Translations under genes and position numbers: made by a program | NCBI GenBank assembly: GCA_019753285.1 | Contig: JAIELD010000025.1 | Coordinates: 1-58,753, forward strand | Direction: 5' to 3' | DNA length: 58,753 bases | Source of the DNA: Beijerinckiaceae bacterium | GTDB lineage: Bacteria > Pseudomonadota > Alphaproteobacteria > Rhizobiales > Beijerinckiaceae | In this document: positions 44,541 through 54,420 of the stretch, one piece after another | Layout of the letters: each line of letters opens with the position of its first letter | Position numbering within the stretch: the stretch's first letter is position 1 | Notes under the pieces: generated by a model | Database searches by the model: none | Told to the model about the DNA's origin: nothing | What the model saw: the letters and a program-made list of their open reading frames with translations, nothing else

Positions 44541-44672
44541 GGTCTGCTCTCCATTCGGGACGCTCGAGGCACGGCTCGACGTCAGGGCTGTTGCGTCGAC
44601 GTGATGTCTCGGCGTAAGGCATGGTCCGGGCCAATGCTATCCCCATTGATATATTTGATAAAGGCGGCGCAG

Positions 44673-45863
44673 ATGACAATCCGGGACACCCTCAACGCTT
44701 TCGTCGATCACGGCCATGTCGAGCGCAAAGGCGCAGCAGAAGGGCCGCTGGCAGGCCTGACATTCGGCCTCAAGGATCTCTTCCACCTCGCAGGCGTCCC
44801 GACCGCCGCCGGCAGCCCGGACTGGCTCGCGACGCACCCGGTGCCGACGCAGGATGCGCCGATCGTGACGCTGCTGCTCGACGCCGGCGCGACGCTTGTC
44901 GGCAAGACCCACACGGATGAGCTCGCCTGGAGCCTCAACGGCGAAAACGCACATTATGGCACGCCGATCAACGCAGCGGCGCCGGGCCGGATACCCGGCG
45001 GCTCGTCGAGCGGCTCGGCGGCGGCGGTAGGCGGTGGGCTCGTTGATTTCGCCATCGGCTCCGACACCGGCGGCTCGGTGCGGCTGCCAGCGAGCTACAA
45101 CGGCGTCTATGGGCTCCGGCCCACCCATGGCCGCGTCGACATCAGCGGCGCGGTCGCTCTGGCGGAGAGTTTCGACGTCGTCGGATGGTTCAGCCAGGAC
45201 CCGCAGGTCTTCGCCCGCGTCGGCGCGGTGCTGCTCGGCGCTAAAACGCCGAAGTTCCGACCGCAACGCCTGCTCGTCGCGGATGACATGTTTGCGAAGG
45301 CAGGGCCCGAGGTGAGCGCCGCACATGAGGCTGCACTCTCGGCATTGAAGACGCTCTTTCCGACGGTGGAGACCGTGACGATCGGCGGCGAATCGCTGCC
45401 GGAATGGCGGAATGCGTTCCGCATCCTTCAGGGCGCGGAAGCCTGGGCTTACCACAAGGATTGGGTACGCTCGGCGAAACCGAAGCTCGGACCTGGCGTC
45501 AAGGAGCGGATGGAGGCGGCCTCGCAATTCACCGAGGTCGAGATCGCAGCGGCTCGGAAGCTGCGCGACCATGTCCGCTCCCGCATCGAAGCCCTGCTCG
45601 ACGAAGATACGGTGATCGTCCTGCCGACGACGCCGGGCATCGCCCTGCCACGCGGCATGGCGGACAAGGATCTCGAAGCGTTCCGCGCCAAGGCCCTTGA
45701 ACTCCTGTGCACCGCGGGTCTTGCGGGCCTGCCACAGCTCTCCATGCCCTTGTCGATGCTGGACGGATGCCCGCTCGGGCTCTCCATCATGGCCGCTCGC
45801 GGCATGGACGAGCAGCTCATGGAAATAGCCTGCGATCCGGTGCTGAAGCGCCGGACGGCCTGA
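44673..45863 (+). CDS. Amidase-signature hydrolase (AtzE-like)
   Basis: 396 residues from ATG 44673 (MTIRDTLNAFVDHGHVERK). The Ser-cisSer-Lys triad is visible: Lys in LTFGLKDLFHLAG, cis-Ser in PGGSSSGSAAAV, and nucleophile Ser in GSDTGGSVRLPAS. It hydrolyses an amide, and 1-carboxybiuret hydrolase (AtzE) and oxalurate-type enzymes belong to this group. The frame stays open 1 kb upstream only because it runs antisense to the neighbouring hydrolase. An AtzG-like small subunit was not found next to it. Confidence 0.92.
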   Translation: MTIRDTLNAFVDHGHVERKGAAEGPLAGLTFGLKDLFHLAGVPTAAGSPDWLATHPVPTQDAPIVTLLLDAGATLVGKTHTDELAWSLNGENAHYGTPINAAAPGRIPGGSSSGSAAAVGGGLVDFAIGSDTGGSVRLPASYNGVYGLRPTHGRVDISGAVALAESFDVVGWFSQDPQVFARVGAVLLGAKTPKFRPQRLLVADDMFAKAGPEVSAAHEAALSALKTLFPTVETVTIGGESLPEWRNAFRILQGAEAWAYHKDWVRSAKPKLGPGVKERMEAASQFTEVEIAAARKLRDHVRSRIEALLDEDTVIVLPTTPGIALPRGMADKDLEAFRAKALELLCTAGLAGLPQLSMPLSMLDGCPLGLSIMAARGMDEQLMEIACDPVLKRRTA

Positions 45864-45875
45864 TTTCGCCAGCCG

Positions 45876-45977
45876 CCATCCCGGCAGCCGCGTTGCGGCT
45901 ATCCGGGACCCAGGCTTTTTGCGCGTTGCAAAGGTTTCGGCTGGATCCCGGATCTCGCTGCGCTTTTTCGGGATGAC
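45876..45977. repeat. REP-like palindromic element, family 2 copy 2
   Basis: Left block CATCCCGGCAGCCGCG-TTGCGGCTATCCGGG; right block GGCTGGATCCCGGAT...CGGGATGAC. Same order as 43182-43287. Placed between the convergent amidase and M20 peptidase genes. Confidence 0.78.
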
Positions 45978-45996
45978 AAACTATATCCGAAGGCGT

Positions 45997-47226
45997 TCAA
46001 CCGAGCAGCTCCGTTATGGAAGCCGCGATCACCTCGGTCGCGATTGCAATCGTCTCGACGGGCACGCGCTCATCGGCGCGGTGTCCGTTGGCGTCGAGTG
46101 GGTTCTCTGGCCCCGCGCCGTACATGATCGTCGGCACGCCGGCCTCCGAATAGTGGCGCGCGTCGGTGTAGAGCGGCGATGCGGTGGTCGCCACGGTCTT
46201 GCCGGTGAGCGCGCTCGCATGCCGCGCGACGATCTCGGCAAGACGATCTGCGCCGGGCAATTCGGCGAAGGGACGCGCGAGCAACACCTGCCTCACCTCG
46301 ACGGCGATGCCCGGAAGCCGCGCCGCCTCATCGGCGATGAGCGCCCGTAATTCGGCCTCGACGGCCTCCGGCGACTCATGCGGCAGGATGCGACGATCGA
46401 GCCTGAACTTGACCACATCCGGCACGACATTGGTGTTGATGCCGCCGCTGATGAGCCCGACGACGAGCGAGGGGTGAGAAATGCCGGCAACTGTCGATCG
46501 GATTGCTTTCAGCCCGTCCCGATAGCGATAGAGCGCGCCGAGCAGCGGCACGGTCGCCTCGAGCGCGTCGACGCCGGTATCCGCCCATGCGGCATGAGCG
46601 GAGCGGCCCTGCACGGTGACCTCAAGATGCAGACAGCCATTATGCGCTACGATCACGGCATAGGAAAACGCCGTGCAGATGGCGAAATCAGGCCTGGAGA
46701 TACCCTCGGAGAGCAGCCAACCAGGCCCGATATAGCCGCCGACCTCCTCGTCGAATGTGATGTGAAGCTCGACCGCGCCCTTCAGCGGCGAACCCGACGC
46801 GATGAGCGCCTTCAATGCGAAAGCGAACGAAACGATATCCGATTTGGATACCGCCGCGCCCCGCCCATAAAGCCAGCCGTCCCGCACCTCGCCGCCATAG
46901 GGGTCGCTCGTCCAGCCGGCGCCGGGCGGCACGACATCGCCATGGGCATTGAGCGCGATGGTTGGCCCCGGCCCGAAGCGATGCCTGATCACGAGATTTG
47001 TGGCGCTGATCATGCCATAGGCCGCTACCGTCGCCTGCGGCACCGGATGGCGCTCCACGGTAAGGCCCAACCCTTCGAACACCTCGGCCGTCGCCTCCGC
47101 GGCAGCCGCACAATCGCCCGGTGGGTTATCGGATGGTATGCGCACCAGCGCTTTCAGCAGTTCGACGGCGGCGGCTTTTTCGGCAGCAACCAATTTCGAT
47201 AGTGTTTCCAAAGGCCGCCACTCCAC
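45997..47226 (-). CDS. M20-family ArgE/DapE-like deacylase
   Basis: 409 residues. Metal-site segments: IALNAHGDVVPPGAGW (His-x-Asp), ELHITFDEEVGGYIGPGWLL (Glu pair), and a terminal ADERVPVETIAIATEVI region. The dimerisation domain is complete (VTVQGRSAHAAWADTGVDAL). It probably removes an acyl group from an amino-acid-like product, in keeping with its neighbours. Convergent to the amidase gene, and divergent from the AEC transporter gene with about 110 bp between. Confidence 0.9.
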   Translation of the reverse strand: MEWRPLETLSKLVAAEKAAAVELLKALVRIPSDNPPGDCAAAAEATAEVFEGLGLTVERHPVPQATVAAYGMISATNLVIRHRFGPGPTIALNAHGDVVPPGAGWTSDPYGGEVRDGWLYGRGAAVSKSDIVSFAFALKALIASGSPLKGAVELHITFDEEVGGYIGPGWLLSEGISRPDFAICTAFSYAVIVAHNGCLHLEVTVQGRSAHAAWADTGVDALEATVPLLGALYRYRDGLKAIRSTVAGISHPSLVVGLISGGINTNVVPDVVKFRLDRRILPHESPEAVEAELRALIADEAARLPGIAVEVRQVLLARPFAELPGADRLAEIVARHASALTGKTVATTASPLYTDARHYSEAGVPTIMYGAGPENPLDANGHRADERVPVETIAIATEVIAASITELLG

Positions 47227-47337
47227 ACACCTGTTCGCCGCAATCGCTTTCTCTCGATTTCAACTCTGGACGTGGTTGTCAATGCGTCGCACAAGGCTGC
47301 CACGGCTCAACCGGTCGTGCAGACAAGCAATTCTCAA

Positions 47338-48267
47338 ATGAGCGCCATCGTCACCATCACCTTTCCCATTTTTGCGCTGATCCTCGCCGGGTTCATCAGC
47401 GCGAAGGCGGGCATCCTCGATCTTGGCGCGACGGATGCGCTCAACCGCTTCGTCGTCTATCTCGCCTTGCCTTCGCTGCTGTTTCAGGCGACCGCCCACG
47501 TCACGCTCGGCGAGATCAACCAGCCGGGTTTCGCACTCGCTTTCGCGGTGGGCATCGCGATCACCTTCGCGCTCTCGGCGCTGGCGACGCGGCCCAAGGG
47601 GCTGGCCGACGCCAGCATCCTCGGCCTCAACGCATCCTATGCGAATGTCGGCTTCATGGGCATTCCGCTCTGCCTCAGCATATTCGGCGAGGCGAGCCTG
47701 CCAGCGCTCGTCATCGCCACCATAATGACTGCCGCCATCCTGTTTGCGATCGCCATCGCGATGATCGAAACCGAATTGAACCGCGACGGGAGCGTCGGGC
47801 GGACCGTCGTCAAGGTCGGCGGCGTTCTCATCCGCAATCCCCTGGTCATCGCGCCGTTCTGCGGGATGCTGGTCGTGCTCGCCGGCGCGCATCTGCCCGA
47901 AGCGATCGATCGCTTCGTCAAGCTCCTCGGCGCCGCCGCCAGCCCCTGCGCGCTGGTCACGATCGGCCTTTTCATCGGCCAGCAGAATGCGCGCTTCGAT
48001 CGCGCGCTCGTTTGGAAGCTCGTGCTGTTGAAGCTGATCGTCCAGCCCGCGATCACCTATGTGCTCGCCTTCCACGTCTTTTCCATGCCGGCGCTCTGGG
48101 CGGAGATGCTTGTCATCCTCAGCGCGCTGCCGACCGGCACGGGTCCGTTCATGCTCGCGAAGCTGCATGACCGGCAGAGTTCGCCGACATCCGGCGCCAT
48201 CCTCGTCTCCACCGTCCTGTCCGTCGTCACGATCTCGGGGTTGCTGGCCGTGTTTCGCGCGAGCTGA
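47338..48267 (+). CDS. AEC (auxin efflux carrier)-family transporter
   Basis: 309 residues from ATG 47338 (MSAIVTITFPIFALILAGFISAKAG). About ten membrane helices form two repeats, with the family's NASYANVGFMGIPLC and ALPTGTGPFMLA motifs. Members export malonate, malate or other small organic acids. It may handle an organic acid from the adjacent catabolic genes. Its stop abuts the stop of the convergent bchD. Confidence 0.9.
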   Translation: MSAIVTITFPIFALILAGFISAKAGILDLGATDALNRFVVYLALPSLLFQATAHVTLGEINQPGFALAFAVGIAITFALSALATRPKGLADASILGLNASYANVGFMGIPLCLSIFGEASLPALVIATIMTAAILFAIAIAMIETELNRDGSVGRTVVKVGGVLIRNPLVIAPFCGMLVVLAGAHLPEAIDRFVKLLGAAASPCALVTIGLFIGQQNARFDRALVWKLVLLKLIVQPAITYVLAFHVFSMPALWAEMLVILSALPTGTGPFMLAKLHDRQSSPTSGAILVSTVLSVVTISGLLAVFRAS

Positions 48268-50055
48268 TCAGGCAGCGGCCTGCACCATGGCCGAGATCAG
48301 TCCCGGATTGGCGGTCGGCATGGCGAGGTAGCGCAAGGTCATCGCCTCTGCGAGTTGCCGCGCTTTCGCCTGCGGTCGGGGCGAGGTATCGATGACGAGG
48401 CCCGGAAGCCGTGCGGCCGCGACGAGACGCGCCACCACCGCCACATCCTCCCCTGCCTGAGCGCGGCTGCCGCGGCCATCGAGCGCGACATTGGCCTGAC
48501 CGTCGGTCAGGAACACCAGCATCGCGCTGTCGCCTTTGCGGCGGATGGCCGTCGCGAGATCATAAGCCGCCTTCAGCCCCGCCGCGAGCGGTGTGCCTCC
48601 ACCGCCCGGCAATTGCGCGAGGCTGCGACGCGTGCGGGTAAGAGAGCGCGTCGGCGGCAGCAGGAGCTCCGCCGACTGGCCGCGAAAGGCGATCAGCGCC
48701 ACCTCATCGCGCCGTACATAGCAATCCGCCAGAAGCGTCTCGACCGCGCCTTTCGCCTCGGCGAGACGATGCAAGGCGGATGAACCGGACGCATCCACGA
48801 CGAAAATCGTCGTCGTGCGAATGCGCTGCTTGAAGCGCACGACGCGAAAATCATCCGCCCGCACCAGAATGGCTGGCCTCACGGCGCCGCTGTTACCAAG
48901 GGTCGCACGCCGCAGCCTCTGCCATGGCGCGGCCGCCCGCAGCGTGTCGAGCAGCGCAAGCCGCGCGCATGCCCGCAGTTCGCCCTTGCGGGAGCCTATG
49001 GGCCTGCCGCGCTCGGAGGATTTGCGCGTCTGGTCGCTACGGCCCTGTCCGGCACCGCCCCGACTGGGCGTCGACGCCGCGACGAGCCCAGCCAGAAGAC
49101 CGGACGGCAGGGCGGCGACCACCGCTTCGGTGACCGTTTCCGCAAGAGGCTTGTCTGCAGCGGCATCGTCATCACCAGCATCGGGGGCTTCGGCGCCGCT
49201 TTCCTCGCCCATGCTTTCCGGCGGCGGCTCGTCCGGCGCGGCAGGCGCTTCGCTGGCGGAAGGCATCTGCGTCGCGCGCGGCCCCAATACGAGCCGAGCC
49301 GCCAGCGCTGCGTCGTCATGCTCGATCTCGGTGCGGCCGTCGAGCGCGGCCGATGCGCGGGCGGCGCAGATGGCGAAGCGGACGGCCCGCATGGAATTGA
49401 TGCCGAAGTTTTGCGCCGCCGTCGCCAGCGCTTCGAACAGCGCATCGGTCACCGCGACCGATGGCAGGAGATCCCGCGCCTCCGCCACGGCACGCCGGTC
49501 ATGGATGGGCGGCAGATCGGCGGTAGGCGGCAGACGACCGAGATCGATGCGGAAGGCGAGCCGGTCGAGCAGCGCTTCGGGCGGGCGTTCGTCCGGCTCC
49601 AGCCCTTCGTCGAGCGCCACTATGCCGAACGCGGTCTGCTCCTCGCCGGAAAGGCCGTCTCGGGCGAGCGCGACGCTGCCGCGATCGATCACCGCCGCGA
49701 TCCGCGCAGCCGTCGTGACCGACATGCGCTCCGCCATCGCGACGACGATCGTCCCGCCATCCGCCTCCGCCAGAACTCCGCGCTGGGCAATGGGGCGGCC
49801 GAGCTTCAGGGTCGCCGTGAGATCGAGCCCGCCGAGCAGCCGCTCATCCGAGATGCCGAGCGGCAGCCGCCGCCAGGATCCTTCGGCGGGCAGCATCTCG
49901 CGGAGCGCCGTCAGCCAGTTTTCCCGCGTTGGACCCGCGTAGCCGCGAAGCGAGACGCCGCCGAGCCCGATCGGATCGACAGCATGAAGCGCGGCGATCA
50001 ACGCCGCGTCGACGAGCGGTTCGAAACGTGGCGTCGCGGTCGTTTCAGGCGGCAA
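48268..50055 (-). CDS. bchD: Magnesium chelatase subunit D
   Basis: 595 residues from TTG 50055, which overlaps the bchI stop by 11 bp. The frame is open to 50097. The N-terminal AAA-like part lacks a full Walker A, as expected for BchD. A central acidic/Pro-rich linker (APAAPDEPPPESMGEESGAEAPDAGDDDA) precedes the C-terminal VWA domain with MIDAS residues VVDASGSSALH and FLTDGQANVALDG. With BchI and BchH it inserts Mg2+ into protoporphyrin IX. Confidence 0.94.
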   Translation of the reverse strand: MPPETTATPRFEPLVDAALIAALHAVDPIGLGGVSLRGYAGPTRENWLTALREMLPAEGSWRRLPLGISDERLLGGLDLTATLKLGRPIAQRGVLAEADGGTIVVAMAERMSVTTAARIAAVIDRGSVALARDGLSGEEQTAFGIVALDEGLEPDERPPEALLDRLAFRIDLGRLPPTADLPPIHDRRAVAEARDLLPSVAVTDALFEALATAAQNFGINSMRAVRFAICAARASAALDGRTEIEHDDAALAARLVLGPRATQMPSASEAPAAPDEPPPESMGEESGAEAPDAGDDDAAADKPLAETVTEAVVAALPSGLLAGLVAASTPSRGGAGQGRSDQTRKSSERGRPIGSRKGELRACARLALLDTLRAAAPWQRLRRATLGNSGAVRPAILVRADDFRVVRFKQRIRTTTIFVVDASGSSALHRLAEAKGAVETLLADCYVRRDEVALIAFRGQSAELLLPPTRSLTRTRRSLAQLPGGGGTPLAAGLKAAYDLATAIRRKGDSAMLVFLTDGQANVALDGRGSRAQAGEDVAVVARLVAAARLPGLVIDTSPRPQAKARQLAEAMTLRYLAMPTANPGLISAMVQAAA

Positions 50056-51055
50056 AGACCTCCTCCAACGCGCGCTCGATCCGCAGTGACGATCCAACCT
50101 CGTCGAGAGGGTTGCGCCGCAGCCTGTGACGAAGCGCCAGCAAGGACACGCGCTGAATATGCTTGTCGCCGATCGTCTTCGCGCCTTCGAGCGCGGCGAG
50201 CGCCCGGGCGGCGCGCATCAGCGTCAGCTCGCCGCGAAGGCCGTCCGTGCCTAGAGCCATGCACAGCCGCGCGATGCGCTCGACGACGTGATCAGGCGTC
50301 TCGACATTCGGCAGCGCGGCACGCCCGGCGACGATCCTGCGCCTGATCTTCTGCTCTTCCTTCTGCCAATGCTCGATGAAGGCCGCGCGGTCCCGCTCGA
50401 ACGCGTCGCGCCGCTTCACAACCTCGATCCGGCTCTTGATGTCCGCTGTCGTCTTCACCTCGAGGCAGAGGCCGAAGCGATCGAGCAGTTGCGGGCGCAA
50501 TTCGCCTTCTTCCGGGTTTCCGCTGCCGATCAGCACGAAACGCGCCGGGTGGCGAATGCTCAGCCCCTCGCGCTCGACGACGTTCTCGCCGGACGCGGTC
50601 ACATCGAGCAGCAGATCGACGAGATGATCCTCGAGGAGATTGACCTCGTCGATGTAGAGAAACCCGCCATGGGCGCGGGCGAGCAGCCCCGGCTCGAACG
50701 CCTTCTCGCCGGATGTCAGCGCCTTTTCGATGTCGAGCGCGCCGACCAGCCGGTCTTCGGTCGCGCCGAGCGGCAGATCGACGACCGGGATCGGCTCCAT
50801 CTGCGGCTTTGCCGCTTTTTTGGCCGCGGTCGGTGCCTCCTGCGGTCCGCCGGATTGCTGCACGAGCTTCGTAATGTCGATTGCGGGACGCTTTGGCAGC
50901 AGCGCGGCCAGTGCCCGCACTGCGGTCGATTTGCCGGTGCCGCGATCGCCGAATACCAGGACGCCGCCGACGCTCTGATCGACGGCCGCGATCAGCAGGG
51001 CGAGCTTCATCTCGTCCTGCCCGACGATGGCGCTGAAAGGATACACTAGACTCAT
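50045..51055 (-). CDS. bchI: Magnesium chelatase ATPase subunit I
   Basis: 336 residues. AAA+ ATPase: start YPFSAIVGQDEMKLALLIAAV, Walker A FGDRGTGKSTAVRAL, Walker B FLYIDEVNLLEDHLVDLLLD, sensor region FVLIGSGNPEEGELRPQLLDRFG with arginine finger. It drives Mg insertion at the branch from haem to bacteriochlorophyll. It is 70 bp after hemA on the same strand and overlaps bchD. Confidence 0.97.
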   Translation of the reverse strand: MSLVYPFSAIVGQDEMKLALLIAAVDQSVGGVLVFGDRGTGKSTAVRALAALLPKRPAIDITKLVQQSGGPQEAPTAAKKAAKPQMEPIPVVDLPLGATEDRLVGALDIEKALTSGEKAFEPGLLARAHGGFLYIDEVNLLEDHLVDLLLDVTASGENVVEREGLSIRHPARFVLIGSGNPEEGELRPQLLDRFGLCLEVKTTADIKSRIEVVKRRDAFERDRAAFIEHWQKEEQKIRRRIVAGRAALPNVETPDHVVERIARLCMALGTDGLRGELTLMRAARALAALEGAKTIGDKHIQRVSLLALRHRLRRNPLDEVGSSLRIERALEEVFAA

Positions 51056-51125
51056 GCGGCGCAGTTCCTGAGGAGATCCATCACACTCCAGAGGAGCTTT
51101 TCAAGTCACGCGCAGCGGCGCGTGC

Positions 51126-52472
51126 TTATTTGGCCGGCACGAGGTCCGCGAAGTCCACATGGCCCATACGCTTGGCATGCGCCAGCGTTTCTGGATCGAC
51201 CGTGGCGGCGCTGCCGACGCCGAAGCCCATCGGGCAGCGGCTCTGCGGAATGAGATCCTGCGGCAGGGTGCGCTTCAGGCCATGCTTCGCCCAGATCGCC
51301 GAAAGCGAATTGACGAGATGACCGATATCCTCGTTGCTGTGCAGCGGCGACGGCGTGATGCGCAGGCGCTCCGTGCCGCGCGGCACGGTCGGATAATTGA
51401 TCGGCTGCGCGTAGATGCCGTAATCGTTCAGCAACTCATCGCTGACGCGCTTGCAGAGCGCAGCCTCGCCGATCATGACCGGCACGATGTGGCTTGGATT
51501 TTCGAGATGTGGAATGCCGGCGAGATCAAGCCGGTAGCGCAGGCTGGCGACCCGCTCCTGCTGCAATTCGCGCTCGCGGTTGCTCTCCTTCAGATGCCGG
51601 ATGCTGGCGAGAGCGCCCGCGGCAATCGCAGGCGGGATCGCGGTCGTGAAGATGAAGCCGGACGAGAAGCTGCGGACGAAATCGCACAGCGCCGTCGAGG
51701 CGGCGATGTAGCCGCCCATCACGCCGAAGGCCTTGCCGAGCGTACCCTCGATGACGGTAAGGCGATGGCTGAGGCCTTCGCGCTCAGCGATGCCGCCGCC
51801 GCGCGGACCGTAGAGGCCGACGGCATGGACCTCGTCGAGATACGTCATCGCGCCATGGCGCTCCGCGACATCACAGAGCTCATCGATGGGCGCGATGTCG
51901 CCATCCATCGAATAGACGGATTCGAACATGACCAGTTTCGGCCGCGACGGATCGAGATCGGACAGTCGGCGCTCGAGGTCGCGCGGATTGTTGTGGGCGA
52001 AGATATGCTTTTCGGCGCGGCTGTGGCGCACACCCTCGATCATCGAGGCGTGATTGCCGGCGTCCGACAGCACGATGCAGCCGGGCAGGCCCGAGGCAAG
52101 CGTGCCGAGCGCGGCCCAGTTGGAGACATAGCCCGAGGTGAACAGCAGCGCCGATTCCTTGGCATGCAGATCGGCGAGTTCATGCTCGAGCAGGACGTGA
52201 TAATGGTTGGTGCCGGAGATGTTGCGCGTACCGCCGGCCCCGGCGCCGCAGCTGTCGATCGCCTCATGCATGGCGGCCTGCACCTTCTTGTGCTGGCCCA
52301 TGCCGAGATAATCGTTGGAGCACCAGACGGTGACATCCTTCACGCCGTCAGCCGAATGGAAGGCGGCTTTCGGGAAGGCACCTGCGCGGCGTTCGAGATC
52401 TGCGAAGACGCGGTAACGGCCTTCAGAATGAAGATCGTCGAGCCGAGCTCTGAAAAAGGCTTCATAATCCAT
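51126..52472 (-). CDS. hemA: 5-Aminolevulinate synthase
   Basis: 448 residues. PLP enzyme condensing glycine and succinyl-CoA to ALA, the alphaproteobacterial entry to tetrapyrroles. Landmarks: [69 protein letters not shown] and PLP-Lys in [14 protein letters not shown]. It carries a C-terminal extension of about 45 residues past the usual end. Its place 9 bp after puhE suggests it is co-expressed with photosynthesis genes. A second hemA elsewhere is possible. Confidence 0.96.
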   Translation of the reverse strand: MDYEAFFRARLDDLHSEGRYRVFADLERRAGAFPKAAFHSADGVKDVTVWCSNDYLGMGQHKKVQAAMHEAIDSCGAGAGGTRNISGTNHYHVLLEHELADLHAKESALLFTSGYVSNWAALGTLASGLPGCIVLSDAGNHASMIEGVRHSRAEKHIFAHNNPRDLERRLSDLDPSRPKLVMFESVYSMDGDIAPIDELCDVAERHGAMTYLDEVHAVGLYGPRGGGIAEREGLSHRLTVIEGTLGKAFGVMGGYIAASTALCDFVRSFSSGFIFTTAIPPAIAAGALASIRHLKESNRERELQQERVASLRYRLDLAGIPHLENPSHIVPVMIGEAALCKRVSDELLNDYGIYAQPINYPTVPRGTERLRITPSPLHSNEDIGHLVNSLSAIWAKHGLKRTLPQDLIPQSRCPMGFGVGSAATVDPETLAHAKRMGHVDFADLVPAK

Positions 52473-52481
52473 GACGATCTC

Positions 52482-53351
52482 CTATTTCTTCACATTCGCG
52501 AATGGACGAGCGATAGCGCGCACGAGCGGACCATCGCCATCCAAACGGTATTTTCGAGGCAGAGGGGCGGGTAAGATGTCGCGTGCGGCATCATGGGAGC
52601 CCCGTCCCCAGTTCCAGAGCGCTTCGCTCGGGAGAGGCAGGACGAAGAACCAGTGCTCCAGCACGGCAAGCGCGGTCAAGGTCGCAAGGATCGTGTAATG
52701 CGCCGCGTCGAACGCACTGGCTCCGTCGGCGACCGCGGACAGCACCAGCCAGCCCGTCAACAGCGTGCCCGCCGTGACCGAGACTGGAAACAGCAGGTTC
52801 ATCGACCGCTTGCGGAAGGCGCTCGCGAGATAGGAAAGATGCTCCGGCAAAAAGCTGGTCGGCGCATTCGGCACGCCGAGGAACAGGTTCAGCTTGGTGC
52901 TGAGTCGCATGATCCAGAGTATGAAGTAAGTCGCCGTCGCGACCTGATTGTCCGCGCCGATCGACAGGCCCCAGATCAGCAGCCCGCCCACTAGAATTGC
53001 GAATTCGTGATAGGCGATCATCTCCACGGCGAAGATGAAGCGCCGCCAGCCGGTGAGATGGTCAGGGCAGGCCGTGCGGCGCGAGCCGGTGACGAAACCC
53101 GTCAGGAACGCGGTCTCGTTCCAGGCCCAGACGCCGAGCGCGGCGAGGAACCCGAAATAGACGGCGGAGACCGAGGTGTCGTCCCGCAAAGCCGCGATAC
53201 CCGCAAGGGACACCGCCATGATGAGCGTCGCCGCCAGCATGGTCCACCGGTGGGTCGCGCGCGGCAACCCATCCAGATACAGGATCACGCCCGTGCTGAA
53301 CCACCAAAGGAACAACGCGAACACGACCGGGAGACCAAAGCTGATCATCAT
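52482..53351 (-). CDS. puhE: Photosynthetic complex assembly protein PuhE (DUF3623)
   Basis: 289 residues, an integral membrane protein with about seven hydrophobic segments (SFGLPVVFALFLWWFSTGVIL, LAALGVWAWNETAFLTGFVTG, FAILVGGLLIWGLSIGA). The conserved PuhE stretch STKLNLFLGVPNAPTSFLPEHLSYLASAFRKRSMN-type segment is present. It modulates reaction-centre/LH assembly or pigment supply. Starts 4 bp after acsF. Confidence 0.92.
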   Translation of the reverse strand: MMISFGLPVVFALFLWWFSTGVILYLDGLPRATHRWTMLAATLIMAVSLAGIAALRDDTSVSAVYFGFLAALGVWAWNETAFLTGFVTGSRRTACPDHLTGWRRFIFAVEMIAYHEFAILVGGLLIWGLSIGADNQVATATYFILWIMRLSTKLNLFLGVPNAPTSFLPEHLSYLASAFRKRSMNLLFPVSVTAGTLLTGWLVLSAVADGASAFDAAHYTILATLTALAVLEHWFFVLPLPSEALWNWGRGSHDAARDILPAPLPRKYRLDGDGPLVRAIARPFANVKK

Positions 53352-53355
53352 GTCC

Positions 53356-54420
53356 CTACCAGACCGGGGCGAGGCGAATGCTGCTCGGCAGCTCGTTCTT
53401 GACCACGGGGAGCGTGTACAGCCGGAGGAAGGTCGCCGCGCCTCGCACCGAGAGGACGAAGGATTTCAGCTTGCCACCGATGCCGCCTTCGGCGCGCGCC
53501 GCGACGCCGGCCTCGGAAATGAGGCGAAGCTTCTCGGCCGTCCGCCACCAGGCTTCGTTGTCGAGGTCGATCGTCATCGGGAACACCTGCTTGGTGATCT
53601 CCGAAGTGAGATGGAGCACCTTGCGGTCATACTCGGCGGGTCCGATGCCCATCGCGTTGAAGAGCTCCGGCCGCATGTGATCGCGCACATACATGGTCGC
53701 GTAGACCGCATTCAAGAAGAAGCGGATCCACAGCTTGTTGACGCCCTTCAGGAGCTTCGGGTCTGAGCGCATGATCAGCGCGAAGGCCTCGCCATGGCGA
53801 AACTCGTCATCGCACCACTTCTCGAACCATTTGAAGATCGGGTGGAAGCGCTTGTCGGGGTTGCGCTCCAACTGGCGGTAGATCGTGATGTAGCGCGCAT
53901 AGCCGATCTTCTCCGACAGGTAGGTCGCGTAGAAGATGAATTTCGGCTTGAAGTAGGTGTATTTCTTGGCGCGGGCGAGGAAGCCGAGATCGACGCCGAT
54001 CTTGAAGTCCTTCAGCACCTCGTTGATGAAGCCGGCATGCCGCGACTCATCCCGCGCCATGAAGGTGAAGAGGTCGCGAATTTCGGGATTGGTGATCTTC
54101 TTCTTGATTTCAGAATAAAGAACGCAGCCGGAGAATTCCGCCGTCAGCGAGCTCACGAGAAAGTCGATGAACTCGATGCGAAGCGATTCCGGCATCGCGT
54201 TGAAATCGATGTTGAACTCGTCCGTGTGGACGAAATGGCCCTTGTTGGGATCGCTGCGCATGTCGGCCATCAGATCATCCCACTCGGTCTTCACCGAGCT
54301 GATGTCGAGCTTGTCCATCGCCGCCGTGTCCGTCGTATAGAAACGCGGGCTGAGCATGGTGTCTTTTTGCGCTTCCAGCGTGGTTTCGCTGACCTGTGCG
54401 CCACCTTCCATCGGAATCAT
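53356..54420 (-). CDS. acsF: Aerobic Mg-protoporphyrin IX monomethyl ester (oxidative) cyclase
   Basis: 354 residues. Di-iron oxygenase forming the isocyclic ring of bacteriochlorophyll. Iron ligands lie in [26 protein letters not shown] and [13 protein letters not shown] (E-x-x-H motifs). The start [31 protein letters not shown] is usual. It depends on O2, so pigment is made under (micro)oxic conditions. Overlaps the small upstream ORF by 4 bp. Confidence 0.97.
   Translation of the reverse strand: MIPMEGGAQVSETTLEAQKDTMLSPRFYTTDTAAMDKLDISSVKTEWDDLMADMRSDPNKGHFVHTDEFNIDFNAMPESLRIEFIDFLVSSLTAEFSGCVLYSEIKKKITNPEIRDLFTFMARDESRHAGFINEVLKDFKIGVDLGFLARAKKYTYFKPKFIFYATYLSEKIGYARYITIYRQLERNPDKRFHPIFKWFEKWCDDEFRHGEAFALIMRSDPKLLKGVNKLWIRFFLNAVYATMYVRDHMRPELFNAMGIGPAEYDRKVLHLTSEITKQVFPMTIDLDNEAWWRTAEKLRLISEAGVAARAEGGIGGKLKSFVLSVRGAATFLRLYTLPVVKNELPSSIRLAPVW

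Noticed and set aside
43671..44672. N-terminal extension of the amidase frame (would give 730 residues)
   Set aside because: That part is the complement of the M20 hydrolase gene. Amidase homology and the family-like start begin at 44673.
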